A stretch of DNA of 64,000 bases from Streptomyces sp. NBC_01314 (GCF_041435215.1 NZ_CP108394.1:3844001-3908000); one strand, 5' to 3'. Shown: positions 46,391 to 55,562, numbered from the stretch's first letter. Program-made: numbers and translations. The notes: generated by a model from the letters alone, not told the origin.

Positions 46391-47848
46391 TCACCAGAGC
46401 GTGAGGGCTTCGGTTTGAGTACGGTCTCTCGTTTCTGTCTGTCGCTGGTGCGGCAGGGTTGCGCCACCTGCCCGCCCCGCCTCCGCCTTGCGGCGGGGGC
46501 GGGTGGTGCGGGTCCTCTGGTCGGCTCCACGAGGCTTCGACACCGCCGGGGTGGTGTCCTGGTCTCCGGCCACTCCGGTACCAGTTGTTGCGGCTGCCGC
46601 GAGGGCGGCGAGGTTGAGTGCGGCGTTGTCGTCCCGGTCGAGGACCAGGCCGCAGGCGTCGCACCGGTAGGTCCTCACGTACAGCGGCAGTTTGGCTTTC
46701 ACCGCGCCGCACCCGGAACAGGTCTTCGAGGAGGGGTACCAGCGGTCCGCCGCGATGGTGCGGGTGGCGTGGCGCCGGCGGGTCTTGTAGGTGAGCTGGC
46801 GGCGGATCTCACCTAATCCGGCGTCGGCGATCCTGCGGGCCAGGCGCCGGTTGCGGAGCATCCCGGCGACGTTGAGGTCCTCGACGACGACGGTGCCGTA
46901 CTCGGCCGCCACGCTCGTGGTGAGCTTGTGCAGGGCGTCTTCGCGGAGGTTCGCGACCCGGTGATGCACCTTGTTGCGGACGGCGTTGGCCTTCTCCCAC
47001 CGCTTCGACGGCTTCTGCCCGGTCCTGCGGTCGGGGCCCCGGCGGCGGGACACGACGCGGGACGCGCGGCGCAGCTGCTTGCGTGCCCGGTCGTAGTGCC
47101 CGGGGTTGGCGACGGTGCGGATCTCGCCGGTGCTGTCGGCCATCACCGCGAGGGTCTTCACGCCCAGGTCGATCCCGACCGCCACGTCCGGCCGCGCCAC
47201 GCGTTCGAGGTCCCGCTTGACCTCGGCCTGGAACGAGACGAACCAGCGTCCGCGCTCGTGCCGCACGGTCGCGGACAGGATGCGGGCCGTCCCGGCCCGG
47301 ACGCGGGTGAGGAGCTTCACCGTGGGCTCGTGGGTGCGGATCGTGCCCAGCCTCGGCAGCGTCACGTGCCGGCCGTCGGCGTCCACCCGGATCACGCCGG
47401 TGGTGAACCGGCAGGACAGACGCGCCTTCCGCTTCGACTTGAACCGCGGCATGCCCATCGCACGGCCACGGCGCCTGCCCTGCTTCGACTTCGCGTAGTT
47501 GTCGAACGCGGCGGCAGCGTTCGCCAGCCCGGTGGAGTACGCCTCCTTGGAGTTCTCCTCCCACCAGGCGGCGAACCTCGGATCGGTGTGCTTGGCCTCG
47601 TTGAACGCCTTCCGCAGCCCGGGCAGCGACCACGGCCGCCACTCGGTCAGCGACTCTTCGGGGATGCCGTACGTCTCCTCGGCCCTGCGCTGCCACCACG
47701 AGGCGGTCACCCAGCCGACAGCCCAGTTGTACGCGGCACGCGCCGCGCCGCAGTGCGAACGCAACGCCCGCTCCTGGACGGCGTTCGGGTCCAGGGCGAA
47801 GCGGAACGCCTTCACCACGAACCCGGGCTGCGGCTGGAACTTCTTCAC
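46391..47848 (-). CDS. tnpB: TnpB, RNA-guided nuclease of an IS607-type element
   Basis: 485 residues. The start is GTG 47848 (VKKFQPQPGFVVKAFRF), overlapping the TnpA stop by 4 nt. The order is an N-terminal helical/WED region (AARAAYNWAVGWV), then a RuvC fold with Asp in VGIDLGVKTLAVM, Glu in VVVEDLNVAGM and Asp in DRDDNAALNLA, and a zinc ribbon CSGCG...CDACG. All catalytic and zinc residues are present, so cleavage activity is plausible. It contains a TTA codon at 46814-46816. TnpB proteins use a right-end-derived omega RNA, expected to overlap this 3' end and run toward about 46300. Confidence 0.94.
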   Translation of the reverse strand: MKKFQPQPGFVVKAFRFALDPNAVQERALRSHCGAARAAYNWAVGWVTASWWQRRAEETYGIPEESLTEWRPWSLPGLRKAFNEAKHTDPRFAAWWEENSKEAYSTGLANAAAAFDNYAKSKQGRRRGRAMGMPRFKSKRKARLSCRFTTGVIRVDADGRHVTLPRLGTIRTHEPTVKLLTRVRAGTARILSATVRHERGRWFVSFQAEVKRDLERVARPDVAVGIDLGVKTLAVMADSTGEIRTVANPGHYDRARKQLRRASRVVSRRRGPDRRTGQKPSKRWEKANAVRNKVHHRVANLREDALHKLTTSVAAEYGTVVVEDLNVAGMLRNRRLARRIADAGLGEIRRQLTYKTRRRHATRTIAADRWYPSSKTCSGCGAVKAKLPLYVRTYRCDACGLVLDRDDNAALNLAALAAAATTGTGVAGDQDTTPAVSKPRGADQRTRTTRPRRKAEAGRAGGATLPHQRQTETRDRTQTEALTLW

Positions 47849-48420
47849 TCGGCGGCCTCGCCGGTCGCTACGGCCACCGCGCGGGCGACCCGGCTCTTCG
47901 CCGCCCGCCGCCCGTACAGGCGCGCGCACATCGACGTCAGCACCTCGGTGATGTCGCGTACCAGGTCATCGGCGGTCTCGGTGGGGTCGAGGACGACCAG
48001 ACGCCGCCCGGACGCCGACAGCGCGGCCTCCAGGTGCTCGACGCCGAACCGGGCCAGCCGGTCACGGTGCTCGACCACGATCACCGCCGTCTGCGGGTCG
48101 GACAGCAGCCGGTGCAGCTTGCGGCGCCGCCCGTTCAACCCGGATCCCACCTCGGTGACGACCTCAGCGACGGCCAGGCCCAGCCCGTTCGCGCCGGACA
48201 CGACCCGGGCAGCCTGCCGCTCAAGATCGGCTTTCTGGTCAGCGGACGACACGCGGCAGTACGCCACCACACGCCCGGACGGCTGGACGGCGACCTCGTC
48301 GACCAACCACGTCCCGGACGGCGCCTGGCGAACGGGTACGGGCATCTTCCCGTCCTTCACCCACCGCCAGGCGGTCTGGTAGCTCACGCCCTGCTGACGG
48401 GCCCACTCCGAAAGCTTCAC
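47845..48420 (-). CDS. tnpA: TnpA, IS607-family serine recombinase
   Basis: 191 residues. The N terminus (VKLSEWARQQGVSYQTAWRW) is a MerR-like helix-turn-helix, then a linker and a small serine-recombinase catalytic domain with Ser in VVAYCRVSSADQK and Arg in VVEHRDRLARFG. This arrangement, DNA binding before catalysis, is diagnostic of IS607 transposases. An upstream in-frame GTG at 48444 is less likely. It is full length. Confidence 0.93.
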   Translation of the reverse strand: MKLSEWARQQGVSYQTAWRWVKDGKMPVPVRQAPSGTWLVDEVAVQPSGRVVAYCRVSSADQKADLERQAARVVSGANGLGLAVAEVVTEVGSGLNGRRRKLHRLLSDPQTAVIVVEHRDRLARFGVEHLEAALSASGRRLVVLDPTETADDLVRDITEVLTSMCARLYGRRAAKSRVARAVAVATGEAAE

Positions 48421-48487
48421 GAGACCAAGGTACGTGAGACACACGACTAGGGATGCCTATGAATGACTATAAAATCTGTAGCAGCTT

Positions 48488-49723
48488 TCACCCCCCGGCA
48501 ACCTCCGAAAGATACGCCCGGGTCTTCTCCGCCTCGTAGAAGTACCCCTCGAAGTCCGCCGGATCATCGAACCCATTGGCAAAACGATCCGCCACCACCG
48601 GCAACCCCTCGGCCGCCGCCACCAGCCCCCGCACATGCTCGGCCGGCGGAGCCAGCATCGTGTTGGTCCACTTGGTGACGGGCCCCGCGTCCTGCCAGAA
48701 CCGTTCGAACGTCCGCCGCATCCACGCCTCGTCGAACTCCCCGTCCCCGTGGTCGAGGATCGCGGCGAGATAGACGGCCGCGCACTTGGTCGCCGAGTTC
48801 GCCCCCTGCCCGGTCAGCGGGTCGTTGGCCACCACGACGTCCCCGGCGCCCAGCACCAGACCGCCACCGGGAAGTTCCGCGACGGGATGCCGGACGACCG
48901 GTGTGTAGCGACCGGTCAACGCCGCGCCCGCGTCGGTCACCTCGGCTTCGGTGGCGCGCGCGTACTCCCAGGGGACGTACCGCTTCATGAGGTCCAGGGT
49001 GAGCGCGAGCTGTTCCTCGGCGTTCCGGACGCCGTCGAAGACGTCGAGCGGACCGCCGGGCAGGCCCAGCCAGAACAGGGCGTCGGCGCGGCCGGAGGTG
49101 GTGAGGACCGGCTGGACGATGAGTTCACCGAGGCCGGGCACCAGGTTGCAGCGGGCCGCTTCGAACTCCGGGTGCTCGGGGCGAGGGTGCAGCCCGTGCA
49201 CGTACACGGCGGCGAGCGCGCGCTGCGGCTCGGTGTGGGGCGAGCGGGCGGCGTCGCGGCGGAACATCCGCACCAGTTCGCCCTTGCCCGCGGTGACGAG
49301 CACGAGGTCGTACACACGGGAGAAGTAGTCGAGGTCGGAGACCGCGGCGCCGTGCACGACGAGCTGGCCGCCCCGCCGCGCGAACGTCTCCAGCCAGCCG
49401 GCCATCTTCACCCGCTGGTCCACGGCCTGCGCATACCCGCGCAGCCGGCCGACCCAGTCGACGGCGCGCTCCCCGTCCGGTCCGGCGACGGACACGCCGA
49501 CGCCCTCGATCCGCGGGGTCTGGGACTCCCAGAAGTTCAGTTCGAGGTCGCGCTCGTGGCGCAGTGCCGAGTCGAACATGCACTGGGTGGACATGATCCG
49601 GCCGGCGCGTATCTCGTCCGGGGTCCGATTGGACATCAGTGTGACCTCGTACCCGTGCGACTGGAGTCCGAGGGCCAGGTGCAGCCCGGACTGGCCGGCT
49701 CCGACGACGAGAATCTTCCGCAT
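48488..49723 (-). CDS. styrene-monooxygenase-like (StyA family) flavoprotein
   Basis: 411 residues. The start at 49723 (MRKILVVGAGQSGLHLALG) has AGGAG 10 nt upstream. The N-terminal FAD motif is VVGAGQSGLHLALGL; the family substrate-binding part includes PDEIRAGRIMSTQCMFDSA and LNFWESQTPRIEGV, and the second FAD region is LVLGAGDVVVANDPLTGQGA. StyA enzymes use FADH2 from a separate reductase to epoxidise or hydroxylate; no reductase gene is nearby. It lies 56 nt after cvnD on the same strand, so it is probably the fifth gene of the conservon operon. Confidence 0.88.
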   Translation of the reverse strand: MRKILVVGAGQSGLHLALGLQSHGYEVTLMSNRTPDEIRAGRIMSTQCMFDSALRHERDLELNFWESQTPRIEGVGVSVAGPDGERAVDWVGRLRGYAQAVDQRVKMAGWLETFARRGGQLVVHGAAVSDLDYFSRVYDLVLVTAGKGELVRMFRRDAARSPHTEPQRALAAVYVHGLHPRPEHPEFEAARCNLVPGLGELIVQPVLTTSGRADALFWLGLPGGPLDVFDGVRNAEEQLALTLDLMKRYVPWEYARATEAEVTDAGAALTGRYTPVVRHPVAELPGGGLVLGAGDVVVANDPLTGQGANSATKCAAVYLAAILDHGDGEFDEAWMRRTFERFWQDAGPVTKWTNTMLAPPAEHVRGLVAAAEGLPVVADRFANGFDDPADFEGYFYEAEKTRAYLSEVAGG

Positions 49724-49779
49724 CCGGACAGGTCTCCTGGTTCGTCCGTGGCGTCCCGTGGCGTCCCCGCTGGGAGGGA

Positions 49780-50550
49780 CTACTCGGGGCTGAGGGATAT
49801 CGCGTGCGCGCACAGAGCGAGCAGGGTCTCCATCGCGGAGGCCCGCTTGCGTGCGTCCATGATCATGACAGGTACGTGTGCGGGCACGGTCAACGCGTCC
49901 CGTACGTCGTCGGGTTCGTACCGCACGCTGCCGTCGAACGTGTTGACCGCGACGATGTACGGCAGTCCGCAGCTCTCGAAGTAGTCGAGCGCGGGGAAGC
50001 AGTCGCCGAGACGGCGGGTGTCGGCGAGGACGACCGCGCCGATCGCGCCGCGCACCATGTCGTCCCACATGAACCAGAACCGCTCCTGGCCGGGCGTGCC
50101 GAACAGGTAGAGGACGAGGTCGTCGTCGAGGGTGATGCGGCCGTAGTCCATGGCCACGGTGGTGGTGAGCTTGTCCGGCGTCGCGGAGAGGTCGTCCGTG
50201 CCGGCGCTGGCCTCGGTCATCAGCGCCTCGGTCCGCAGCGGGGTGATCTCGGAGACCGCGCCGACGAAGGTGGTCTTGCCGACGCCGAAGCCGCCCGCCA
50301 CCACGATCTTCGTGGCGATGGGGGCGCGGCTGAGGTCGGACTGCCAGGGTTTCAGTTCCTCCTCGGGCTCCGCCCCGGTCCCCGGCTCGGGAGGGGCGGC
50401 GTCCGTGTCGACGCGGAGCGCGCCGACGTCGAGACGAGGGGCGTTCGCGTCGACGTGGACGCGGGGGGCGTCGTCGACGCCCGGGGTGACGCCGGCCGAG
50501 GCGTCGGGGTTGACGCCGGCCGAGGCGGCGTCAGAGACGGCGAAGTCCAC
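49780..50550 (-). CDS. cvnD: conservon GTPase CvnD
   Basis: 256 residues. The G domain (about 80-256) has P-loop GGFGVGKTTFVG, switch II LFGTPGQERF and, in place of NKxD, VNTFDG, as usual for CvnD. The first 75 residues are an unusual Asp/Ala/Val-rich extension with repeated segments (NPDASAGVTPG, RVHVDANAPRLDV). The GTG start overlaps the cvnC stop by 20 nt. CvnD is a Ras/Arf-like output GTPase of the membrane-associated conservon complex. Confidence 0.94.
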   Translation of the reverse strand: MDFAVSDAASAGVNPDASAGVTPGVDDAPRVHVDANAPRLDVGALRVDTDAAPPEPGTGAEPEEELKPWQSDLSRAPIATKIVVAGGFGVGKTTFVGAVSEITPLRTEALMTEASAGTDDLSATPDKLTTTVAMDYGRITLDDDLVLYLFGTPGQERFWFMWDDMVRGAIGAVVLADTRRLGDCFPALDYFESCGLPYIVAVNTFDGSVRYEPDDVRDALTVPAHVPVMIMDARKRASAMETLLALCAHAISLSPE

Positions 50551-51034
50551 TCAGCACCCTTTCCAGCAGAGCGCGGTCCGGCTGTCCCGGTCCGTGACCT
50601 GTTCCGTACACACGGATCTTTCCCTGGTCCGCGAGATCGCTGAGGAGGACGCGGACCACGCCGAGCGGCATCTTCAGCAGCGCGGCGATCTCCGCCACCG
50701 TCCGCATACGGCGGCAGAGTTCGACGATGGCCCGCATCTCGGGCATCACCTTGGCGTTGGGTGAGCCTCCCCCACTACTGAGCAGGTGGGAGGACCCCCC
50801 GGCCAACTGGGCTCGTTCCGACGGGGCTTCGAGTACGGCGACGAACGTCTCCACGAGCAGGACGTGACCGAAGCGGGTACGGCCGCCGGTGAGCGAGTAG
50901 GGGCGTACGCGGGCGGGTTTGCGGTCGCCGCCGCGCACGGGAAGCCTCTTCGCACCCTTCGGCACGGCCGACCGTTTCACCGGACCGGACTCGTGGGCGC
51001 GCGCCCTGCTCTTCTTCTGGCTCTGGCCGCTCAT
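50531..51034 (-). CDS. cvnC: conservon protein CvnC (DUF742)
   Basis: 167 residues. A basic N-terminal extension (about 1-40) precedes the DUF742 winged-helix-like domain (RPYSLTGGRTRF; CRRMRTVAEIAALLKMPLGV; VLLSDLADQGKIRVY). A 13-residue low-complexity stretch, GGSSHLLSSGGGSP, comes from an inserted palindromic DNA (50763-50800). The ATG overlaps the cvnB stop by 4 nt. Confidence 0.92.
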   Translation of the reverse strand: MSGQSQKKSRARAHESGPVKRSAVPKGAKRLPVRGGDRKPARVRPYSLTGGRTRFGHVLLVETFVAVLEAPSERAQLAGGSSHLLSSGGGSPNAKVMPEMRAIVELCRRMRTVAEIAALLKMPLGVVRVLLSDLADQGKIRVYGTGHGPGQPDRALLERVLSGLRRL

Positions 51035-51534
51035 CCGCTGCTCCCGGCCGCCTCGGCCTCCAGGGACTTGCGGAGTTCGCTGCGCAGTTCCGGGGTGAGG
51101 ACGTGGCCGGCGCGGCCGACGAAGAGCGCCATGTGGTACGCCACCACGCTCATGTCGCAGTCGGGGGAGCCGTGCACGCCGAGCAGTGAGCCGTCGCTGA
51201 TCGACATCACGAAGAGGCTGCCCGCCTCCATCGCGACCATCGTCTGCTTGACCCCGCCGAACTCCATCAGCTTGGCGGCGCCGATGGTGAGGCTGCCGAT
51301 GCCGGAGACGATGGTGGCCAGGTCGGCGGCGGAACCCCGGGGGCCCTGGGGCCGTTCCTCCCGGGTCTGGCGGGCCTCGGCGTGTCTGCCGGGGTCGGAG
51401 GAGAGCAGCAGCAGGCCGTCGGAGGAGACCACCGCGACCGACAGCAGCCCCGGCACCTCCTCGACGAGGTTGGTCAGGAGCCAGTGCAGGTTGCGGGCTT
51501 CACTGCTCAGTCCGAAGGTCATGGGCGCGGTCAA
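51031..51534 (-). CDS. cvnB: conservon roadblock/LC7 protein CvnB
   Basis: 167 residues with a roadblock/LC7 fold (LHWLLTNLVEEVPGLLSVAV; SSDGLLLLSSD; MVAMEAGSLFVMSISDGSLLG). It is likely a GTPase-activating or scaffold protein for CvnD. The TTG start overlaps the cvnA stop (TTGA), with GAGGAGG upstream. An internal ATG at codon 5 is an alternative. Confidence 0.93.
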   Translation of the reverse strand: MTAPMTFGLSSEARNLHWLLTNLVEEVPGLLSVAVVSSDGLLLLSSDPGRHAEARQTREERPQGPRGSAADLATIVSGIGSLTIGAAKLMEFGGVKQTMVAMEAGSLFVMSISDGSLLGVHGSPDCDMSVVAYHMALFVGRAGHVLTPELRSELRKSLEAEAAGSSG

Positions 51535-54419
51535 CTGCTTTCCTCCTCGGAAGTGCCCCCCGTGGTGTCAACTGCCTCTGTCCGGTACTCACGTGCCCCG
51601 GGCATCCTCGTCTCACCCGACTGCTCGGCGATCTCCGCCTCGACGTCGCGGCGCCCCTCCATGGCCCCCTGGTGGAACCCGCCGAGCCGGCGGCGCAGCT
51701 CGTCGGCGTTCACGCCCCCGACGCGTGGCCGGGGAGCCGTGGGTGTGGGCGCGGTGATCCTGGGTGTGCGCTTGGGCAGACCCTTGTCGGTGCGGCGCTG
51801 GGTCTCCTCGTCCCGCGGCCCTTCCGTCCCGGCCCGTGACACCTCCGTCGTGCGCGCCGCGTTTCCTTCGTCGGCGGCACGCTCATGGGTGTCGGGTTCG
51901 ACCGTGTACGGGTCGTCGGCGGCGTCGGCCGCGACGTACTCGTCGCTCTCCTCGTCGGCGCCCTTCCCCGGGGCCACCGGAGCGAAGAGCTCCATCGTCG
52001 TCTCGGACACGGACTCGGCCCCGGTTTCGGGGCCGCCCTCGGATTCGTCGTCTTCCGGTACGACGTTGCCGGCGGCTTCGGCGGCGTCGGCGGCCGTCCC
52101 CACGGCCTCCCTCGCCAGGATCGCCCGCTCGGCCGCCTCGATGAGCGGGTCGCCGTCGCCCTCCGGCTCACGTACGGCGACGGAACGGCCGGGCAGGACG
52201 TTCGAGTTGGCCTCGGCGCCGACGCCCGGCAGGGAGAGCGAGGGCGTGATCGGGCCCGTCGTGGCCCCCGTGCCCACGGGTACGGCGGGCGTGGGGGCCA
52301 GCAGGCCCTTGGGCAGGACGACGACCGCGGCGGTGCCGCCCGTCCCGTGCTCCTGGAGCCGCACGGGGGTGCCGAGCCGGTGGGCGAGGCGGGCGACGAC
52401 GTACAGGCCGAGGCCGAGTCCCTCGCCGTCCTCCTGCTCGTAGGGCGCCTCGGGGTCGAAGTCGGTGAGGCGGGCGTTGAGCCTGGCGAGCCGGTCGGGG
52501 GCGACGCCGATGCCGCCGTCCTGGACGGAGAGGGTGATCTCACCGTTCTCCATCAGCCGGCCTGAGACCTCGACGGACATCTCCGGCGGCGAGAACGACG
52601 TGCCGTTCTCCAGGAGTTCGGCGAGGAGGTGGCTGAGGTCGTCGGCGGCGAACCCGGCGACGTGCGCGGCCGGCGGCAGCGCGGCGATGCGGACGCGTTC
52701 GTAGCGCTCGATCTCGCTGACCGCGGCGCGGACGACGTCGACGAGCGGGACGGCTCCGGCGTGGTGCTGGATGTGCTCGTGTCCGGCCAGGACGAGGAGG
52801 TTCTCGCTGTGGCGGCGCATGACGGTCGCGAAGTGGTCGAGCTTGAACAGCGTGGAGAGCCGGTCGGGGTCCTGCTCCCGCTCCTCCAGGGACTCGATGA
52901 CGGCGAGCTGCCGCTCGACGAGACCGAGGGTGCGCAGCGCGAGGTTGACGAAGGTCGCGTGGACGCTGTGCTGGACCTTCGTCAGGTGCGCGGTGGCCTC
53001 GGCGAGTTCGGCGCGCAGCCTGTCGCGGTCGTCGGCCATCGTCTGGCGCTGGCCGATGAGGTGCTTGCGGTCGCCTTCCAGGGGCGCGAGCCGCTCGTGC
53101 AGCGCGAGGGCGTGCGCGTGGAGCGCGTTGACGGAGCGTACGACCTGGGCGAACTCGTCGTCGCGGCCGGTGAACTTGACCGGTTCCTGGGTGGCCGGGT
53201 CGCCGGCGACACGGGCGGAGCCGATGCGCAGCACCGCGAGCGGGCGGGTGAGGGAGCGGGCCATGCCGGTGGCGACGCCGACGGCGAGGAGCATCAGGGC
53301 GCCGAGGACGGCGATCCGGATCTCCAGCGCGGTGACGTCCTCGTCGCGCAGCAGGGCGAGGTCCTTGGTGCGCCGGTCGTAGAGGGAGGACTCGGCGCCG
53401 CGCATCAGGTCCACGCGGGCGGAGAGCGCCGCGCCGGCCTTCTTCGCGCTGGTGCCGGCCTCGCTGTCGGAGAGCGTGGGCTGGTCGGTGAGGTCGGTCA
53501 GGTACTTCTCGGCGGTGTCGGCCTCGGGGCCGCTGACCGTGGCGTCGTACGAGGAGCGGCCGGCGGCGGGCGCGGTCTCGCGGAAGTGGGCGAGGGCGGC
53601 GTCGGAGCGGACGCGGGCCTGCTGAGCGGCGGCGGTGAGGGCGTCGCGCTGCTTCGCGTCGGCGGCCGAGGCGCCGGTCGTGGTGGTGGGCAGCCCGGTG
53701 ACGGGGTCGACGATCGTCCGGGTGGTCGTCGGAACGCTGAGGGCGGCGACGAGCAGCCCGCGGGCGGCGGCGGCCTGCTGGACGGCGGTGTCGAGTTCGG
53801 CGAGCGCGTAGGCGCCGCCGCCCGCGCGGGGCGGCAGCCGCTCGGCCAGTTCCTCGGCGAGGGCGTGGAGTTCGGTGACGACGGCGGTGTACGCCGTGTG
53901 CGCTTCGAGAGCGGTGCTCTTCCCGGAGAGCACCGATTCCCGTACGCCGGCGATGGACTCGGCGCTCTCGATGGTCTGCCGCATCGCGGCGGAGGTGCCG
54001 GAGTCCTCGCTCAGCTCCTCGACCTGGGTGTCGACGCGGTCACTGCGCTGCTTGCTGGGCGCGGCCGATTCGGGCCGACCGGCCGCGATGTACGCGGTGA
54101 CCTCGTCGCGCTCGTCGGCCAGTGCGTGCGCGAGGGTGAGCGTCTCCTGGGTCTGTCCGCCGAGCGTGACCAGGCTCTGGGTGTCACGCAGTTGCTCCGA
54201 GGCGGCGAGGACCGAGGGTGCCCCCGCGCCCGCTATGGCGGCGGCCACGACGGCCACGGCGACGATGAGCCGGTTGCGTACGCGCGCCTTCCGCCCGGTG
54301 CCGACGGCGGGGGCCTGCGCCTGTGCCGTCCCCGGTTTGGTCGGGGAGGCCGCGGAGGCCTTCGAAGCTGCCTGCTTGTCTGCGCGCCGAGGCCGCGTCT
54401 TCTGCACCGGTGCTCGCAT
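51531..54419 (-). CDS. cvnA: conservon sensor kinase-like protein CvnA
   Basis: 962 residues. A basic tail precedes TM1 (about 48-70). A large external nitrate/nitrite-sensing-type (NIT) domain (about 75-365) follows, including LAEELAERLPPRAGGGAYAL. TM2 is at about 370-392, then a HAMP segment, a helical dimerisation region (ATVMRRHSENLLVLAGHEH) and a HATPase domain (LLAELLENGTSFSPP; EGLGLGLYVVARLA). The last 230 residues are acidic and Ala/Glu-rich and probably disordered. CvnA starts the signalling that reaches CvnD. It is divergent from a PP2C-like gene across 357 nt. Confidence 0.94.
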   Translation of the reverse strand: MRAPVQKTRPRRADKQAASKASAASPTKPGTAQAQAPAVGTGRKARVRNRLIVAVAVVAAAIAGAGAPSVLAASEQLRDTQSLVTLGGQTQETLTLAHALADERDEVTAYIAAGRPESAAPSKQRSDRVDTQVEELSEDSGTSAAMRQTIESAESIAGVRESVLSGKSTALEAHTAYTAVVTELHALAEELAERLPPRAGGGAYALAELDTAVQQAAAARGLLVAALSVPTTTRTIVDPVTGLPTTTTGASAADAKQRDALTAAAQQARVRSDAALAHFRETAPAAGRSSYDATVSGPEADTAEKYLTDLTDQPTLSDSEAGTSAKKAGAALSARVDLMRGAESSLYDRRTKDLALLRDEDVTALEIRIAVLGALMLLAVGVATGMARSLTRPLAVLRIGSARVAGDPATQEPVKFTGRDDEFAQVVRSVNALHAHALALHERLAPLEGDRKHLIGQRQTMADDRDRLRAELAEATAHLTKVQHSVHATFVNLALRTLGLVERQLAVIESLEEREQDPDRLSTLFKLDHFATVMRRHSENLLVLAGHEHIQHHAGAVPLVDVVRAAVSEIERYERVRIAALPPAAHVAGFAADDLSHLLAELLENGTSFSPPEMSVEVSGRLMENGEITLSVQDGGIGVAPDRLARLNARLTDFDPEAPYEQEDGEGLGLGLYVVARLAHRLGTPVRLQEHGTGGTAAVVVLPKGLLAPTPAVPVGTGATTGPITPSLSLPGVGAEANSNVLPGRSVAVREPEGDGDPLIEAAERAILAREAVGTAADAAEAAGNVVPEDDESEGGPETGAESVSETTMELFAPVAPGKGADEESDEYVAADAADDPYTVEPDTHERAADEGNAARTTEVSRAGTEGPRDEETQRRTDKGLPKRTPRITAPTPTAPRPRVGGVNADELRRRLGGFHQGAMEGRRDVEAEIAEQSGETRMPGAREYRTEAVDTTGGTSEEESS

Positions 54420-54776
54420 TCCTGACTCGTGTACCCATTAGCCCGGGTGACTATCCGTCAACTATGGGCGTCCCCCCGGTACGGCTCCCGACCCTCCCAG
54501 TGCCGGTGGGCAGTGGTCCCGCATCATCAGTCCCGCCACCCGAAGGAGTGAACATCGCCGGGGAGTTGGCGGGCAAGTTCCTCCGGCTCGTGCCGATGTC
54601 CCGCACGTCGGGCCGGTTGGACGTCGGGGACGCGCTTTGACAGTATTCGCCGCCGCGCTTCACCGCTCACGATCATTCCATGCCAAACCCGGCGCCCCGC
54701 CCGGAGGGTCCGGGTCGTACGGCGACCGTTGTCGGCCTTTCGCGGATCTTGTGGCGGGCTCGGGCAGACTGGCCGA
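54420..54776. promoter_or_regulatory. divergent promoter region, cvnA / PP2C
   Basis: 357 nt with no convincing gene. A 30-codon frame (GTG at about 54549) has its ribosome-binding sequence abutting the start and is not called. Promoters for both operons should be here. Confidence 0.5.
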
Positions 54777-55562
54777 ATGCGCACCGAACTCGTCTCGGAA
54801 CCCGGCGACCCCCTCCGCCCCAACGAGGACTTCGCGTCGGTCGCCCTGCCCGCGGGGGGACAGGGCGGTGCCCTCGTGGTCCTGGACGGCGTGACCCCGC
54901 CGCCCGACGGTTACGGCTGTCTGCATTCGGTCGCATGGTTCGCTTCCCGCCTCGGCGGCACCCTGACCGAACTGTCCGTTTCGGAGCGGGATTCGCCGTT
55001 GCCCGACGTGCTCTCACAGGCCATTTCTCGTACCGCCCGAGCCCACGCCCTAACCTGTGACCTTTCTCACCCACGAACCCCACAGGCCACAGTGGCCCTC
55101 GCCCGCTGGTCGTCGACAGCCGTGGAGTACCTGGTGTTGTCGGACTCGGCCCTGCTGTTCGAACGACCGGACGGCACGGTGACGGCCGTACTGGACGACC
55201 GGCTGTCCCTGCTGCCCCGGGCCTCCCTGGCCACGGCCGCGATCGCCGACTCGACCGTCCGGAACAGGGAGGGCGGCTTCTGGACGGCGGCCGCCGATCC
55301 CACCGTGGCCGCACGGGCCGTGACGGGAACCGTCCCCCGCGAGGAGGTCCGTTCGCTGGTCGCGCTGTCGGACGGCGCGAGCCGCTGGGTGGAGACGTTC
55401 CGCGAGGGCGACTGGACAGCCTGCCTCACCTTCGTGCGGAAGGCGGGGGCGCACGGCCTGGTGCGGCGGGTGCGGAAGCTCGAAGTCACCGATGTGGAAC
55501 GCGAGTTCCTGGGGCGCGGCAAGACGCACGACGACGCGAGCGTGGTGTTCGTGGAGTGGTGA
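54777..55562 (+). CDS. PP2C-like protein phosphatase
   Basis: 261 residues. PP2C metal motifs are partly visible: RPNEDFASV (first Asp loop), LVVLDGVTPP, ALSDGASRW and KTHDDASVVFVE. These carry the metal-binding Asp residues; the first motif is ED rather than a clear RxxNEDx. Serine/threonine phosphatase activity is likely. No serine/threonine kinase gene is adjacent; the convergent MarR gene ends 15 nt away. Confidence 0.8.
   Translation: MRTELVSEPGDPLRPNEDFASVALPAGGQGGALVVLDGVTPPPDGYGCLHSVAWFASRLGGTLTELSVSERDSPLPDVLSQAISRTARAHALTCDLSHPRTPQATVALARWSSTAVEYLVLSDSALLFERPDGTVTAVLDDRLSLLPRASLATAAIADSTVRNREGGFWTAAADPTVAARAVTGTVPREEVRSLVALSDGASRWVETFREGDWTACLTFVRKAGAHGLVRRVRKLEVTDVEREFLGRGKTHDDASVVFVEW

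Larger units (their letters stand above)
46391..48420 (-). mobile_element. IS607-type element (tnpA-tnpB)
   Basis: Serine recombinase and TnpB overlap by 4 nt in one transcript. The exact ends are not visible: IS607 elements lack inverted repeats and insert at GG dinucleotides. The outer limits should be within 46217-46390 and 48421-48487. It sits between the coiled-coil gene and a flavin monooxygenase, interrupting no recognisable gene. Confidence 0.85.

Noticed and set aside
54549..54641. 30-codon frame (VNIAGELAGKFLRL) upstream of the PP2C gene
   Set aside because: The AAGGA abuts the GTG with no spacing and there is no independent support.
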